A stretch of 38,989 bases of DNA, taken from IMG/VR virus record IMGVR_UViG_3300010300_004031, positions 1-38,989 of that record; one strand, given 5' to 3'. Below are positions 33,161 through 38,989 of the stretch, piece after piece. How positions within the stretch are numbered: the stretch's first letter is position 1; each line of letters starts with the position of its first letter. The stretch is from a virus. The notes under the pieces were generated by a model that saw nothing but the letters and a program-made list of their open reading frames with translations, made no database searches and was not told the DNA's origin. The position numbers and the translations under genes were made by a program.

Positions 33161-33926
33161 CTAAATATTTTTTGTATTCTACTAAACCAGTATCTATGGT
33201 GTATTTTGGTTTCCAATCTGGCATCCATTTTTCTGAATCAGACTGGGTATAGAATTGATACCAGGGTGGAATATTTCTTATGTGGTGATACATATAATGA
33301 ACTTCCATTAAATCTAAGACATCTTCAAATGTTCTAGCTTCCCCACTACCAACTTCGTAAACGCCTTTAGGCGCATCAACCGCGTGTAGATTGGCATCTA
33401 CAACATCTTTAATATAAACAAAATCTCTTTTAGGTTTTTTCTGAAATATTCTAAATTTACCTTTTTTATAAGCTTGATGAGCAACAGAAGCCATCTTGCC
33501 TTTGTGACATTCTCCTGGCCCATATACATTAAAATATCTCAAGGCGACAAACTCATCGCAATGAGCCATACCAAATTCTTCAGCTATTAGTTTTGACCAA
33601 CCATAAATATTTTTAGGTTTGCCGTCTCCATCTCCGTAACAAGCGGCAGAAGAAGAGTATATAACTTTTTTGTTATACTTTTGGCATAATTTAAATAGCT
33701 TTACGCTGAAAGAATAATTGTAAATTAACATTTCACCTTCGTCTTGTAAAGTTGTGTCTGCTATTGCACCAACGTGAAAAACAACATCAATTTCTTTAAT
33801 TAAGTCATCACTTAATTGTTTGGTATCTTCAGCGTCAAGACAAAATACTACATCATAAATGTCTTTTAATTTATCGTGTAGAGCTTGGCCTACAAAACCT
33901 TTATATCCCGTCAATAATGCCTTCAT
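33144..33926 (-). CDS. hldD: ADP-heptose 6-epimerase-like SDR (HldD-like)
   Basis: A 260-residue SDR that matches HldD, which converts ADP-D-glycero- to ADP-L-glycero-D-manno-heptose. The nucleotide loop is GYKGFVG (7-13) and the catalytic pair is Y108/K112 in NIYGWSK. The most specific matches are [20 protein letters not shown] (130-149; E. coli has [20 protein letters not shown]), [18 protein letters not shown], and [11 protein letters not shown] (E. coli QAFTQAD). The protein is about 50 residues shorter than the bacterial enzyme, with gaps near the N-terminus. It overlaps the kinase gene by 26 nt and the HAD gene by 17 nt. A related nucleotide-heptose epimerase is the alternative. Confidence 0.86.
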   Translation of the reverse strand: [260 protein letters not shown]

Positions 33927-34674
33927 AATCTTTTTTCTTTAAAACGTAAGTTCCTGTTTTGGAAACAGATAAACTAGCTAGTTTGTTTGCTAATTTAATT
34001 GCTTTGTCCATGTTATTATAATATAAAAATCCAAAAGTCAACGAGGAAAGAAAAACATCTCCAGCACCACAAACGTCAAACACTTCAGTTTTATCTGTTT
34101 CATATAGTTTTGATTTATAATAAGCTCCCTTATCGCCTAAAGTTACAATAAGTTCACAGCTGTCATCTATATCCACGCATTCTCTAAACTCTTTTTCGTT
34201 TATCTTTAGTATGCAGTTTTTGTAGCAAGATAAATCTTGTTTTTTAGAATCTACTAATATTGTTTTGTCTTTATATGCTTCGCAAATTGTTGTGGCAAAA
34301 GATGGGGTTATAAATCCTTTATTATAATCGCTAATAACCAAAATATCAAAGTCTTCTGTAATTGTGTCGAGGGGTTTGATTTTTTCTGATTCACCTATGT
34401 CATATCTTGCTATGTGGCAATTAAATCTTGTGTCTATTAGTCTATGTTTTTCTAATTTTTCTTTATTGGTTAAATGAGAAACACTTAAACCCAAAGACTT
34501 AAGGTTAGCTTTCACATTAGCCGCCATACCACTTTTTATTTCTAGCTTATTCTCTTTTAACACTGGAACTGGAGCTTCTGGATTTAACCTATCACAAGTT
34601 CCGTAATGATAAACATCAAGACAAGACTCACCCAGTAGTAGTATTTTGTAAGATTTTAGTTGTTGAATATCCAT
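33901..34674 (-). CDS. hldE1: D-beta-heptose-7-phosphate kinase-like (HldE kinase domain, PfkB family)
   Basis: A 257-residue PfkB-family sugar kinase matching the N-terminal domain of HldE. GESCLDVYHYG (15-25) followed by LNPEAPVPVLK (30-40) aligns with the HldE GDVMLDRYWYG...ISPEAPVPVVK stretch. ISDYNKG (115-120) is the substrate-side motif, and the ATP/anion-hole motif is DVCGAGDVF with the catalytic base D206. It is about 60 residues shorter than the bacterial domain. It would phosphorylate heptose-7-phosphate at C1. It overlaps the nucleotidyltransferase gene by 47 nt, so the two halves of bacterial HldE are encoded here as separate genes, in swapped order. Confidence 0.86.
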   Translation of the reverse strand: MDIQQLKSYKILLLGESCLDVYHYGTCDRLNPEAPVPVLKENKLEIKSGMAANVKANLKSLGLSVSHLTNKEKLEKHRLIDTRFNCHIARYDIGESEKIKPLDTITEDFDILVISDYNKGFITPSFATTICEAYKDKTILVDSKKQDLSCYKNCILKINEKEFRECVDIDDSCELIVTLGDKGAYYKSKLYETDKTEVFDVCGAGDVFLSSLTFGFLYYNNMDKAIKLANKLASLSVSKTGTYVLKKKDYEGIIDGI

Positions 34675-35026
34675 TTACTTTATTGAAAAAAATTAATTTT
34701 TTAGCAAAATCAGAACCAATAACTTCTTTAGATCTATATTCTTCTCCAACTATCATATAATCTGGGGAGATGTCAAAGACTAAATTTTCTAATTCTATTC
34801 TGTCGTTAAAAATACAAACATTGTCTACATTTTTTAATGATAACAACATTTCTTTCCTATCTTCTTGTGAGTTAATTGGTCTAGAGTCTCCTTTTAATTC
34901 TTTAACTCTAGTGTCAGAATCTATACCTACTATAACTTTATCGCCAAAGATTTTTGCAAACTCAAACAATCTTATGTGCCCAATATGCAAGACATCAAAA
35001 CAACCATTTATAAAAACTTTTTTCAT
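34628..35026 (-). CDS. hldE2: ADP-heptose-type nucleotidyltransferase (HldE C-terminal domain)
   Basis: A 132-residue nucleotidyltransferase matching the C-terminal domain of HldE, which adenylylates heptose-1-phosphate. FINGCFDVLHIGH (5-17) holds the HxGH nucleotide-binding motif; KELKGDSRPINSQEDR matches the LKGxxRP segment, DYMIVGEEYRSKEVIGSDF the phosphate-binding part, and GYSTTKIL the closing STT motif. Length is full for this domain. Glycerol-3-phosphate cytidylyltransferase is the main alternative, but the LKG..RP and STTKIL stretches favour the HldE type. It follows the nuclease-like gene by ATGA and overlaps the kinase gene by 47 nt. Confidence 0.88.
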   Translation of the reverse strand: MKKVFINGCFDVLHIGHIRLFEFAKIFGDKVIVGIDSDTRVKELKGDSRPINSQEDRKEMLLSLKNVDNVCIFNDRIELENLVFDISPDYMIVGEEYRSKEVIGSDFAKKLIFFNKVNGYSTTKILQNTTTG

Positions 35027-35523
35027 TTCTTAATTTGTAGATTTAGCCAACTAACGTGTTTTTTTGCTACATCAAAACAATCTTGTGTTGTTTTATATCT
35101 GGGGTCAAAAACATTTTTTCTGATACCCCAATACTTTTTAGAGGTTTTTGGTATTTTAATACCTCCTTTTAAGTCGTGGCTTAAAATTAAAGTAACGTCT
35201 GGAGTATTGACGTGTTTAGCACTAACTAAAATAGGTCTTTCGAAATTTTTAAAATTACCTATAAAATCATCAATAGATGAAAAGTTTCTGTTATTTCTTT
35301 TTACATTAACTGTTTTACCAGATATAACTAAATCATAACCATCATCTGCTCCATCTCTCCAGTTTTCGTAAGAATCGGCAAATTTCATACCTTTGATTTC
35401 TACATCATAACCAGAAAAGACAGCCCATTTAGCAACGTGAAAAACTGGGCCAATGCTAACTTCTACATTTGAGATAAATTGATCCCATGTAGCGTCTTTT
35501 AATTCTCTATTAGTTTGATTCAT
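35023..35523 (-). CDS. Possible PD-(D/E)XK nuclease-like protein
   Basis: A 166-residue protein that I cannot place in a named family. Residues 60-76 (DDGYDLVISGKTVNVKR) look like a restriction-endonuclease core, with D64 followed by N73-V-K75. The usual Asp/Glu before the lysine is Asn, so activity is doubtful. A long strand-helix region precedes it (FHVAKWAVFSGYDVEIKG), and RPILVSAKHV and TLILSHDL follow. It opens the heptose gene run with a well-formed promoter and operator-like inverted repeat at its start, and overlaps the nucleotidyltransferase gene by ATGA. Being first behind that promoter suggests that it is an early gene. Confidence 0.55.
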   Translation of the reverse strand: MNQTNRELKDATWDQFISNVEVSIGPVFHVAKWAVFSGYDVEIKGMKFADSYENWRDGADDGYDLVISGKTVNVKRNNRNFSSIDDFIGNFKNFERPILVSAKHVNTPDVTLILSHDLKGGIKIPKTSKKYWGIRKNVFDPRYKTTQDCFDVAKKHVSWLNLQIKK

Positions 35524-35558
35524 TATGGGTATACTAACCCATAAGCACTAATTGTCAA
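35523..35558 (-). promoter_or_regulatory. Promoter with operator-like 22-nt inverted repeat
   Basis: On the minus strand a perfect TTGACA (35553-35558), a 16-nt spacer and TAGTAT (35531-35536), then 7 nt to ATG 35523. The -10 is the exact centre of a perfect 8-bp inverted repeat (arms TTATGGGT and ACCCATAA, 35523-35544) whose right arm runs into the start codon. It would drive the heptose genes. Confidence 0.68.
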
Positions 35559-35739
35559 GCTTTTTTCGGTGTTTTTTCCAAGAGACTCTATGATTGGTGA
35601 CCCAATTTACTAAAGCTTTTTCAAATCCAATATCTTCGCCAGCTTTTTCTGACTCTAGCCATTTATGTTTGAGGATTTCATCTCTTTCTGCTAAGAACTC
35701 TTTGTATAATTTGGAGCCCGTTGCAAAATTGTAATCCAT
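35548..35739 (-). CDS. Small hypothetical protein, 63 aa
   Basis: A 63-residue helical, charged protein. The stretch HKWLESEKAGEDIGFEKAL, followed by WVTNHRVSWKKHRK, resembles a short motif (HKW..SE.AG.D.G.E.AL..W) that I recall from small bacterial and phage proteins and from DUF4032-type proteins. No function follows from this. Its start overlaps the stop of the DUF5824-type gene by 1 nt, and its end lies just inside the promoter of the heptose run. It is probably the last gene of the upstream virion-gene transcript. Confidence 0.62.
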   Translation of the reverse strand: MDYNFATGSKLYKEFLAERDEILKHKWLESEKAGEDIGFEKALVNWVTNHRVSWKKHRKKLDN

Positions 35740-36725
35740 TAATATTGTTCGTCTTCGACGATTTCTACGTTAGCCAAAGAAGGGTTTTCTTGAATATAAT
35801 ATTCTTCGCCTTTCGTATAATCTGTGACGGATTTTCCAGCTTCCCACATTTTACAAGACCAATATCTAGCTTTATATTTTGGTCCTGGATTTGTATCGCA
35901 CTGATGGCGAGCTCTGAAAGATTTGCGGCGTTCTGGATCATCTCTTTTGATTTCCATATTTGGATCGCCAAATTTTACCTTGACAACATTACCTTTGTCA
36001 TTTTTTACATAGACGCCAAATTTCTTTTTGCCATCTTTAAGTCTAAACGGTTTGTTTAAAGTCTTTTTTTCTGCGGCTTCTGAATCAAATATATCCATTC
36101 CAGCTTCTTCTAAAATTTCATCTGGAGTAGATCCTGCGCCTAAAAGATCAATTCTAGCTAAAGCAAATTCAACTTTAGAAATATCTCTAGATTCATCAAA
36201 ATCACTTGGAGACCATGTATTGCTTTGTATTTCTAGATACATTAACTCCTCTTCTGAAGCTTTTGCAACATCTTGATCTGCTTTTCGGTAAGAATCTTTA
36301 ACTTTACCGCCACGCATCATTTTTAAAAACATATTAACACGAGCCATAGCCCAAGCAGCTCTAGACTGTCCTGGTCTGTGACTTGCAGAAAATGCACCAA
36401 GACCCCTTCTGTAAACCTTTTTTAGCATACCCAGAGTCACTTTTCTGGAATGTTTTTCATTATGCTCTTTAACCTTGTTTTTGAGGGAAGTGGTGACTTT
36501 TTCACTGAAAGTTATTTTACCCTTGGCTTCTTTAACCAAGTCTTTTTCGTCCTGTCTCTTTAGGATTTTTTTTGATTTTTCTTTGGAGTCTGGAGATGTA
36601 CCAGCAGAACCAGGTTCATTGCGACTGGATCCTTTCTTTCGCTCATCTGGTTTTGCAGGTGTTTGAGCAGAACTTTTAGGTCCAGGTCTACCTGCCACTA
36701 TGTCATCTGTAAAATCTAACTCCAT
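35739..36725 (-). CDS. DUF5824-type phage protein with a Cys-containing C-terminal domain
   Basis: A 328-residue protein with two recognisable modules and a disordered Pro/Ser/Lys N-terminus (~1-70). The first module, VYRRGLGAFSASHRPG (104-119) followed by SRAAWAMARVNMFL (121-134), is the DUF5824 signature known from marine tailed phages. The second, about 236-295, reads FGVYVKNDKGNVVKVKFGD, then RRKSFRARHQCDTNPGPKYK and ARYWSCKMW, with C276 and C291. I recall this module in marine phage structural or protease-linked proteins, so a virion or assembly role is plausible. No protease catalytic residues are evident. GTGTAAA lies 7 nt before its ATG, a motif shared with the two other probable late genes upstream. 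Confidence 0.72.
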   Translation of the reverse strand: MELDFTDDIVAGRPGPKSSAQTPAKPDERKKGSSRNEPGSAGTSPDSKEKSKKILKRQDEKDLVKEAKGKITFSEKVTTSLKNKVKEHNEKHSRKVTLGMLKKVYRRGLGAFSASHRPGQSRAAWAMARVNMFLKMMRGGKVKDSYRKADQDVAKASEEELMYLEIQSNTWSPSDFDESRDISKVEFALARIDLLGAGSTPDEILEEAGMDIFDSEAAEKKTLNKPFRLKDGKKKFGVYVKNDKGNVVKVKFGDPNMEIKRDDPERRKSFRARHQCDTNPGPKYKARYWSCKMWEAGKSVTDYTKGEEYYIQENPSLANVEIVEDEQY

Positions 36726-36732
36726 GATATTC

Positions 36733-36739
36733 TTTACAC
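36733..36739 (-). promoter_or_regulatory. GTGTAAA start-proximal motif
   Basis: GTGTAAA on the minus strand, directly after the TAG stop of the FkbM gene and 7 nt before ATG 36725. No -35 box of the TTGACA type precedes it. Confidence 0.42.
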
Positions 36740-37324
36740 CTATTTTCGTTTAAAAATATATTTAATTTCTTCGTTCGGTTTCACTTCTTTAATAAAATTA
36801 TAATAATCTGAAATAACGTGATTTATAGCCTGAAACTCTTCTTCTTTTGTGAACCCTGTTCTTGTAAAATGAGGTTCAATCTCCATTTCTTTTATATTTG
36901 TCTTTTCGTAATCTATACCTTTTAAAACTTCCACTTCAAAACCCTCTACATCTAAATACAGCTTTTCTACTTCATATATATTTAAGTCGTCTAAGATTTT
37001 TTGTAAAGTTGATGCTTCACATTTTATTTTAATACCAGAAATTTGTTTATCTGATGGTACATTATGTTCTGCGAGGTTCAAAACACTAGATTGGTCTATA
37101 CAATTTTTTTGTATTAAATCTATGTCTGTTGATGGATGGTCAAATCCAACTAAGCATTTATTGATAAATATATTTTTTTTTGTTCTATTTTGAACCAGTC
37201 TATCATACATTTCTGGATGGGGTTCAATTAAAATAGCAGTTATATCATCATAATGTTCATCTGTCCACTCTGTGGTTGATTTAAATAAGCCATCGCATGC
37301 TCCAGCCTCAATTACATATTTCAT
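36740..37324 (-). CDS. FkbM-type methyltransferase (second of two)
   Basis: A 194-residue SAM-dependent methyltransferase-like protein. VIEAGACDGLF is the SAM-binding strand and loop, AILIEPHPEMYDRL supplies the acidic ribose contact, and KLYLDVEGFEVEVLKGID is the diagnostic FkbM core; MEIEPHF follows. It is a better match to FkbM than the copy at 28348-28932. It sits between a probable virion protein gene (gap 6 nt) and the DUF5824-type gene, away from the main sugar run. It could therefore act on a virion glycan rather than on LPS. Confidence 0.82.
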   Translation of the reverse strand: MKYVIEAGACDGLFKSTTEWTDEHYDDITAILIEPHPEMYDRLVQNRTKKNIFINKCLVGFDHPSTDIDLIQKNCIDQSSVLNLAEHNVPSDKQISGIKIKCEASTLQKILDDLNIYEVEKLYLDVEGFEVEVLKGIDYEKTNIKEMEIEPHFTRTGFTKEEEFQAINHVISDYYNFIKEVKPNEEIKYIFKRK

Positions 37325-37330
37325 TATGTT

Positions 37331-38659
37331 TTATGATAAAAAAGTAACAAAAGGTTGGGCAAAATATATCGCACCTGGAGCACCAGCGCCATTATCTAAG
37401 TAACTGTGATTTTCTGCATAGAATAAAACTGCATTAATTCCAGTATGTGGAATAACGCTTAAATCTCCTGTTATGTATGGCGTTTGTCCAGAAAGTAAAA
37501 CCCAATCTCCAGAGGCACTTGATGAAGTTTGTAATTTTGTGTCTAAAGCCCTTACGGAACATCCAATTTTTGGAAATGTTTCTTTTAGTTTAAATTGATT
37601 AGGTGGAGCTTCATATTCAAGAGCACGACCATTACCCCAATTATAACAACCATTAGTACCACCTACACGAGCATAATTGGTTGTTCCCATAGTACTTGCT
37701 GATTGAGTAAAATCAGAGCCTTTTACTTGTAAAACGTCAACAAAATCTTCTTGATTGCCGCCATCCCCAGTTATTTGTCTAATATACATACCACCAAAGT
37801 TTAAATCTTTTAAAGGATCGCCTGCTTCAATTTTAACGTAACAGCCGAAAGAAATTCCAGTTGTATCTTCTGGAATTGATGGCGCATGATCATACTGTCC
37901 AAAGTTAAAAGTAAGATCATATCTACACCAATAACCTGTTTGAAAATTATTTAATCCTGGAGCGCCAACCGTATTTCCAATCATAGTAATTGGGGTGATA
38001 GATGGTTGAAAATTAAAAAATAATCTATTTAATTCTGAATTAAAATCAGAATTAGAACCTGGAGCAACTAAAGCATCATTTTGACCAAAAAGTTTTACAA
38101 CTCTATCTTGCATAAAGTCTCCATAACCAAGCAATTGTCCAGTTTCAACCAAATTATAAGATTCTTTGGAGATTAATTGAGCCAACATTAAACTTTGATA
38201 ATTGGTAGTATTAGTAAACATTGGTGAATGAAAATACCAACCAGACATTTGAACTTGATCTAAACTTGAAGCAGATGGTCCAATTGGATGTCCGTTATAA
38301 TTTTCAATTAAAAAATCATATTTACCAGGTTCTGCACCATCTTGTGGTGTATATCCTGTAAAATTTTCATTAAGTAATTCATTTCCTGTAGGCAGTGCTG
38401 GAATTCCGTCAAAATTACCAGTATAAGTTAGTCCTGCATTTTTGGGATTTATTTGAACTGTAGCGTCGAAGCCTAGTTGATCGCATCTTTGATTAAATTC
38501 TCTAATTAGACGACTATCGTAATCATGTCTTTTGTCGCCCTCAACAGTATCCATGAAGGTTCTGATAATTTTTTTTCTATAAACCTCGTATGTAGCTTGA
38601 TCTGTAGCTGTCTCAGATTTTATTTCGGACCTTAGTATATTGACATGTTCTCTAGGCAT
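37331..38659 (-). CDS. Probable virion or tail-fibre protein
   Basis: A 442-residue protein that I do not recognise by family. After a charged helical N-terminus (EVYRKKIIRTFMDTVEGDKRH, ~25-45) it is almost entirely beta-rich, Gly/Asn/Ser/Tyr-rich and poor in Lys, typical of tail fibres, tail spikes and capsid decorations. LTYTGNFDGIPALPTG and GWYFHSPMFT are representative. The C-terminal half (PSIPEDTTGISFGCYVKIEAG...DWVLLSGQTPYI) looks like a carbohydrate-binding jelly roll. There is no signal peptide. It follows the holin-like gene and has a GTGTAAA motif 7 nt before its ATG, grouping it with probable late genes. Confidence 0.62.
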   Translation of the reverse strand: MPREHVNILRSEIKSETATDQATYEVYRKKIIRTFMDTVEGDKRHDYDSRLIREFNQRCDQLGFDATVQINPKNAGLTYTGNFDGIPALPTGNELLNENFTGYTPQDGAEPGKYDFLIENYNGHPIGPSASSLDQVQMSGWYFHSPMFTNTTNYQSLMLAQLISKESYNLVETGQLLGYGDFMQDRVVKLFGQNDALVAPGSNSDFNSELNRLFFNFQPSITPITMIGNTVGAPGLNNFQTGYWCRYDLTFNFGQYDHAPSIPEDTTGISFGCYVKIEAGDPLKDLNFGGMYIRQITGDGGNQEDFVDVLQVKGSDFTQSASTMGTTNYARVGGTNGCYNWGNGRALEYEAPPNQFKLKETFPKIGCSVRALDTKLQTSSSASGDWVLLSGQTPYITGDLSVIPHTGINAVLFYAENHSYLDNGAGAPGAIYFAQPFVTFLS

Positions 38660-38666
38660 AAATAGT

Positions 38667-38673
38667 TTTACAC
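38667..38673 (-). promoter_or_regulatory. GTGTAAA start-proximal motif
   Basis: GTGTAAA on the minus strand, 7 nt before ATG 38659. It is also inside a possible 7-codon leader reading frame that starts at 38674. Confidence 0.42.
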
Positions 38674-38679
38674 ATAAAA

Positions 38680-38693
38680 GGGTATATTAACCC
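38680..38693 (-). promoter_or_regulatory. Inverted repeat with -10-like centre
   Basis: GGGT-TAATAT-ACCC on the minus strand. It differs at one of 14 positions from the core of the inverted repeat at 35527-35540. It overlaps the stop codon of the holin-like gene. Confidence 0.45.
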
Positions 38694-38974
38694 CACAAAT
38701 TATATGCAACTATACCAGCCAGTGCTGTAAGTAGTCCAGTAACAAAAACCCAAGATAATTTCGTAAAGCCACTTACAAAAGCTTTAGTTTCGGCTGTAGT
38801 TTTTTCTAATTCAACCATACGGCTGTTCATATCGTCTATTTTTTTAAACAAAACGTCTGTAAGAGTACCTAGTTGTATTAGTTTTTCTTCAGCTCTAGCT
38901 ATTGAAACGACGGCATCGGATAGCTTATCTATCTTCTCCTCCATCCTTGTAAGTCTATCATCGTTATCGGGCAT
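38687..38974 (-). CDS. XhlA/holin-like small membrane protein
   Basis: A 95-residue protein with the layout of XhlA-type haemolysin/holin accessory proteins. A charged, coiled-coil N-terminal two thirds (DDRLTRMEEKIDKLSDAVV, then LGTLTDVLFKKIDDM) is followed by one C-terminal membrane helix at about 71-93 (LSWVFVTGLLTALAGIVAYNL). A role in host lysis or in membrane attachment is likely; a structural coiled-coil protein is the alternative. No endolysin was seen in the window, and one may lie just beyond the right edge. The GTGTAAA motif lies 8 nt before its ATG, at the very end of the window. Confidence 0.7.
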   Translation of the reverse strand: MPDNDDRLTRMEEKIDKLSDAVVSIARAEEKLIQLGTLTDVLFKKIDDMNSRMVELEKTTAETKAFVSGFTKLSWVFVTGLLTALAGIVAYNLWG

Positions 38975-38982
38975 TAGAAGGT

Positions 38983-38989
38983 TTTACAC
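38983..38989 (-). promoter_or_regulatory. GTGTAAA start-proximal motif (window edge)
   Basis: GTGTAAA on the minus strand, 8 nt before ATG 38974. Anything upstream is outside the window. Confidence 0.38.

Noticed and set aside
1-38989. CRISPR array, tRNA genes, insertion sequence or integrase
   Set aside because: No periodic direct repeats, no cloverleaf-sized gaps and no transposase or integrase motifs were seen; the longest gene-free stretch is about 58 nt.

Overview
This window is a dense segment of an AT-rich (roughly one-third G+C by eye) tailed-phage genome. It probably comes from a marine phage of a Gram-negative host. Four features point there: a lambda gpJ-like tail-tip protein, a phage replication set with its own DnaE, DnaB, primase and RecA, an XhlA/holin-like protein, and a large block of lipopolysaccharide-type sugar genes including ADP-heptose enzymes and an outer-membrane-barrel protein. 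No terminase, capsid or portal gene, tRNA, CRISPR array or insertion sequence was seen. Genes are packed with 1-50 nt overlaps and the longest gap is about 58 nt, so no stretch over 300 nt lacks a gene.

Layout. (1) 2-8173, rightward: the 5'-truncated end of a giant tail-tip/host-specificity protein with two lectin-like domains near its C-terminus. (2) 12631-8170, leftward: a Whirly-like candidate ssDNA-binding protein, a GT4 glycosyltransferase carrying half of a GT9 domain, the other GT9 half, a Rad52/Erf-like annealing candidate and a mini kinase-like protein. (3) 12690-13325, rightward: one gene of unknown function. (4) 14437-13319: an APH-fold protein that looks like a pseudokinase. (5) 23743-14484, leftward replication block: small protein, DnaB-type helicase, Toprim primase, Cas4/RecB-like nuclease, a DnaE PHP fragment, a DnaQ-like exonuclease, DnaE palm-to-OB, a D1-only Clp-like ATPase and a small basic protein, ending at a clear Rho-independent terminator. 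(6) 26424-23759: a small protein, RecA, a secreted outer-membrane barrel with its own terminator, and a PD-(D/E)XK endonuclease. (7) 37324-26384, leftward glycan island: two FkbM methyltransferases, HldE-type nucleotidyltransferase, HldE-type kinase, HldD-type epimerase, HAD phosphatase, cupin, GT90, DUF5672, GT9, a GalE-like epimerase, GDP-mannose dehydratase and GT2. (8) 38974-35548: holin-like protein, a probable virion protein and a DUF5824-type protein.

How it works together. The replication block could supply helicase, primase, polymerase with proofreading, recombinase and nucleases. The polymerase alpha subunit appears to be made as two polypeptides, with the proofreading exonuclease gene lying between its PHP and palm parts. 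The sugar island encodes most of an ADP-heptose route (kinase, nucleotidyltransferase, epimerase, a candidate phosphatase) plus transferases that could use the product. It could serve either to remodel host LPS or to glycosylate the virion; the sequence does not decide.

Regulation. Several leading genes have TTGACA/TATAAT-like promoters whose -10 box sits only 6-9 nt before the start codon, implying leaderless mRNAs. At several of these the -10 box lies in the centre of an inverted repeat whose arms differ in sequence from site to site. A second motif, GTGTAAA or GTGTAAT 7-8 nt before ATG, precedes five genes. All domain assignments were made by eye from translated sequence without database searches.
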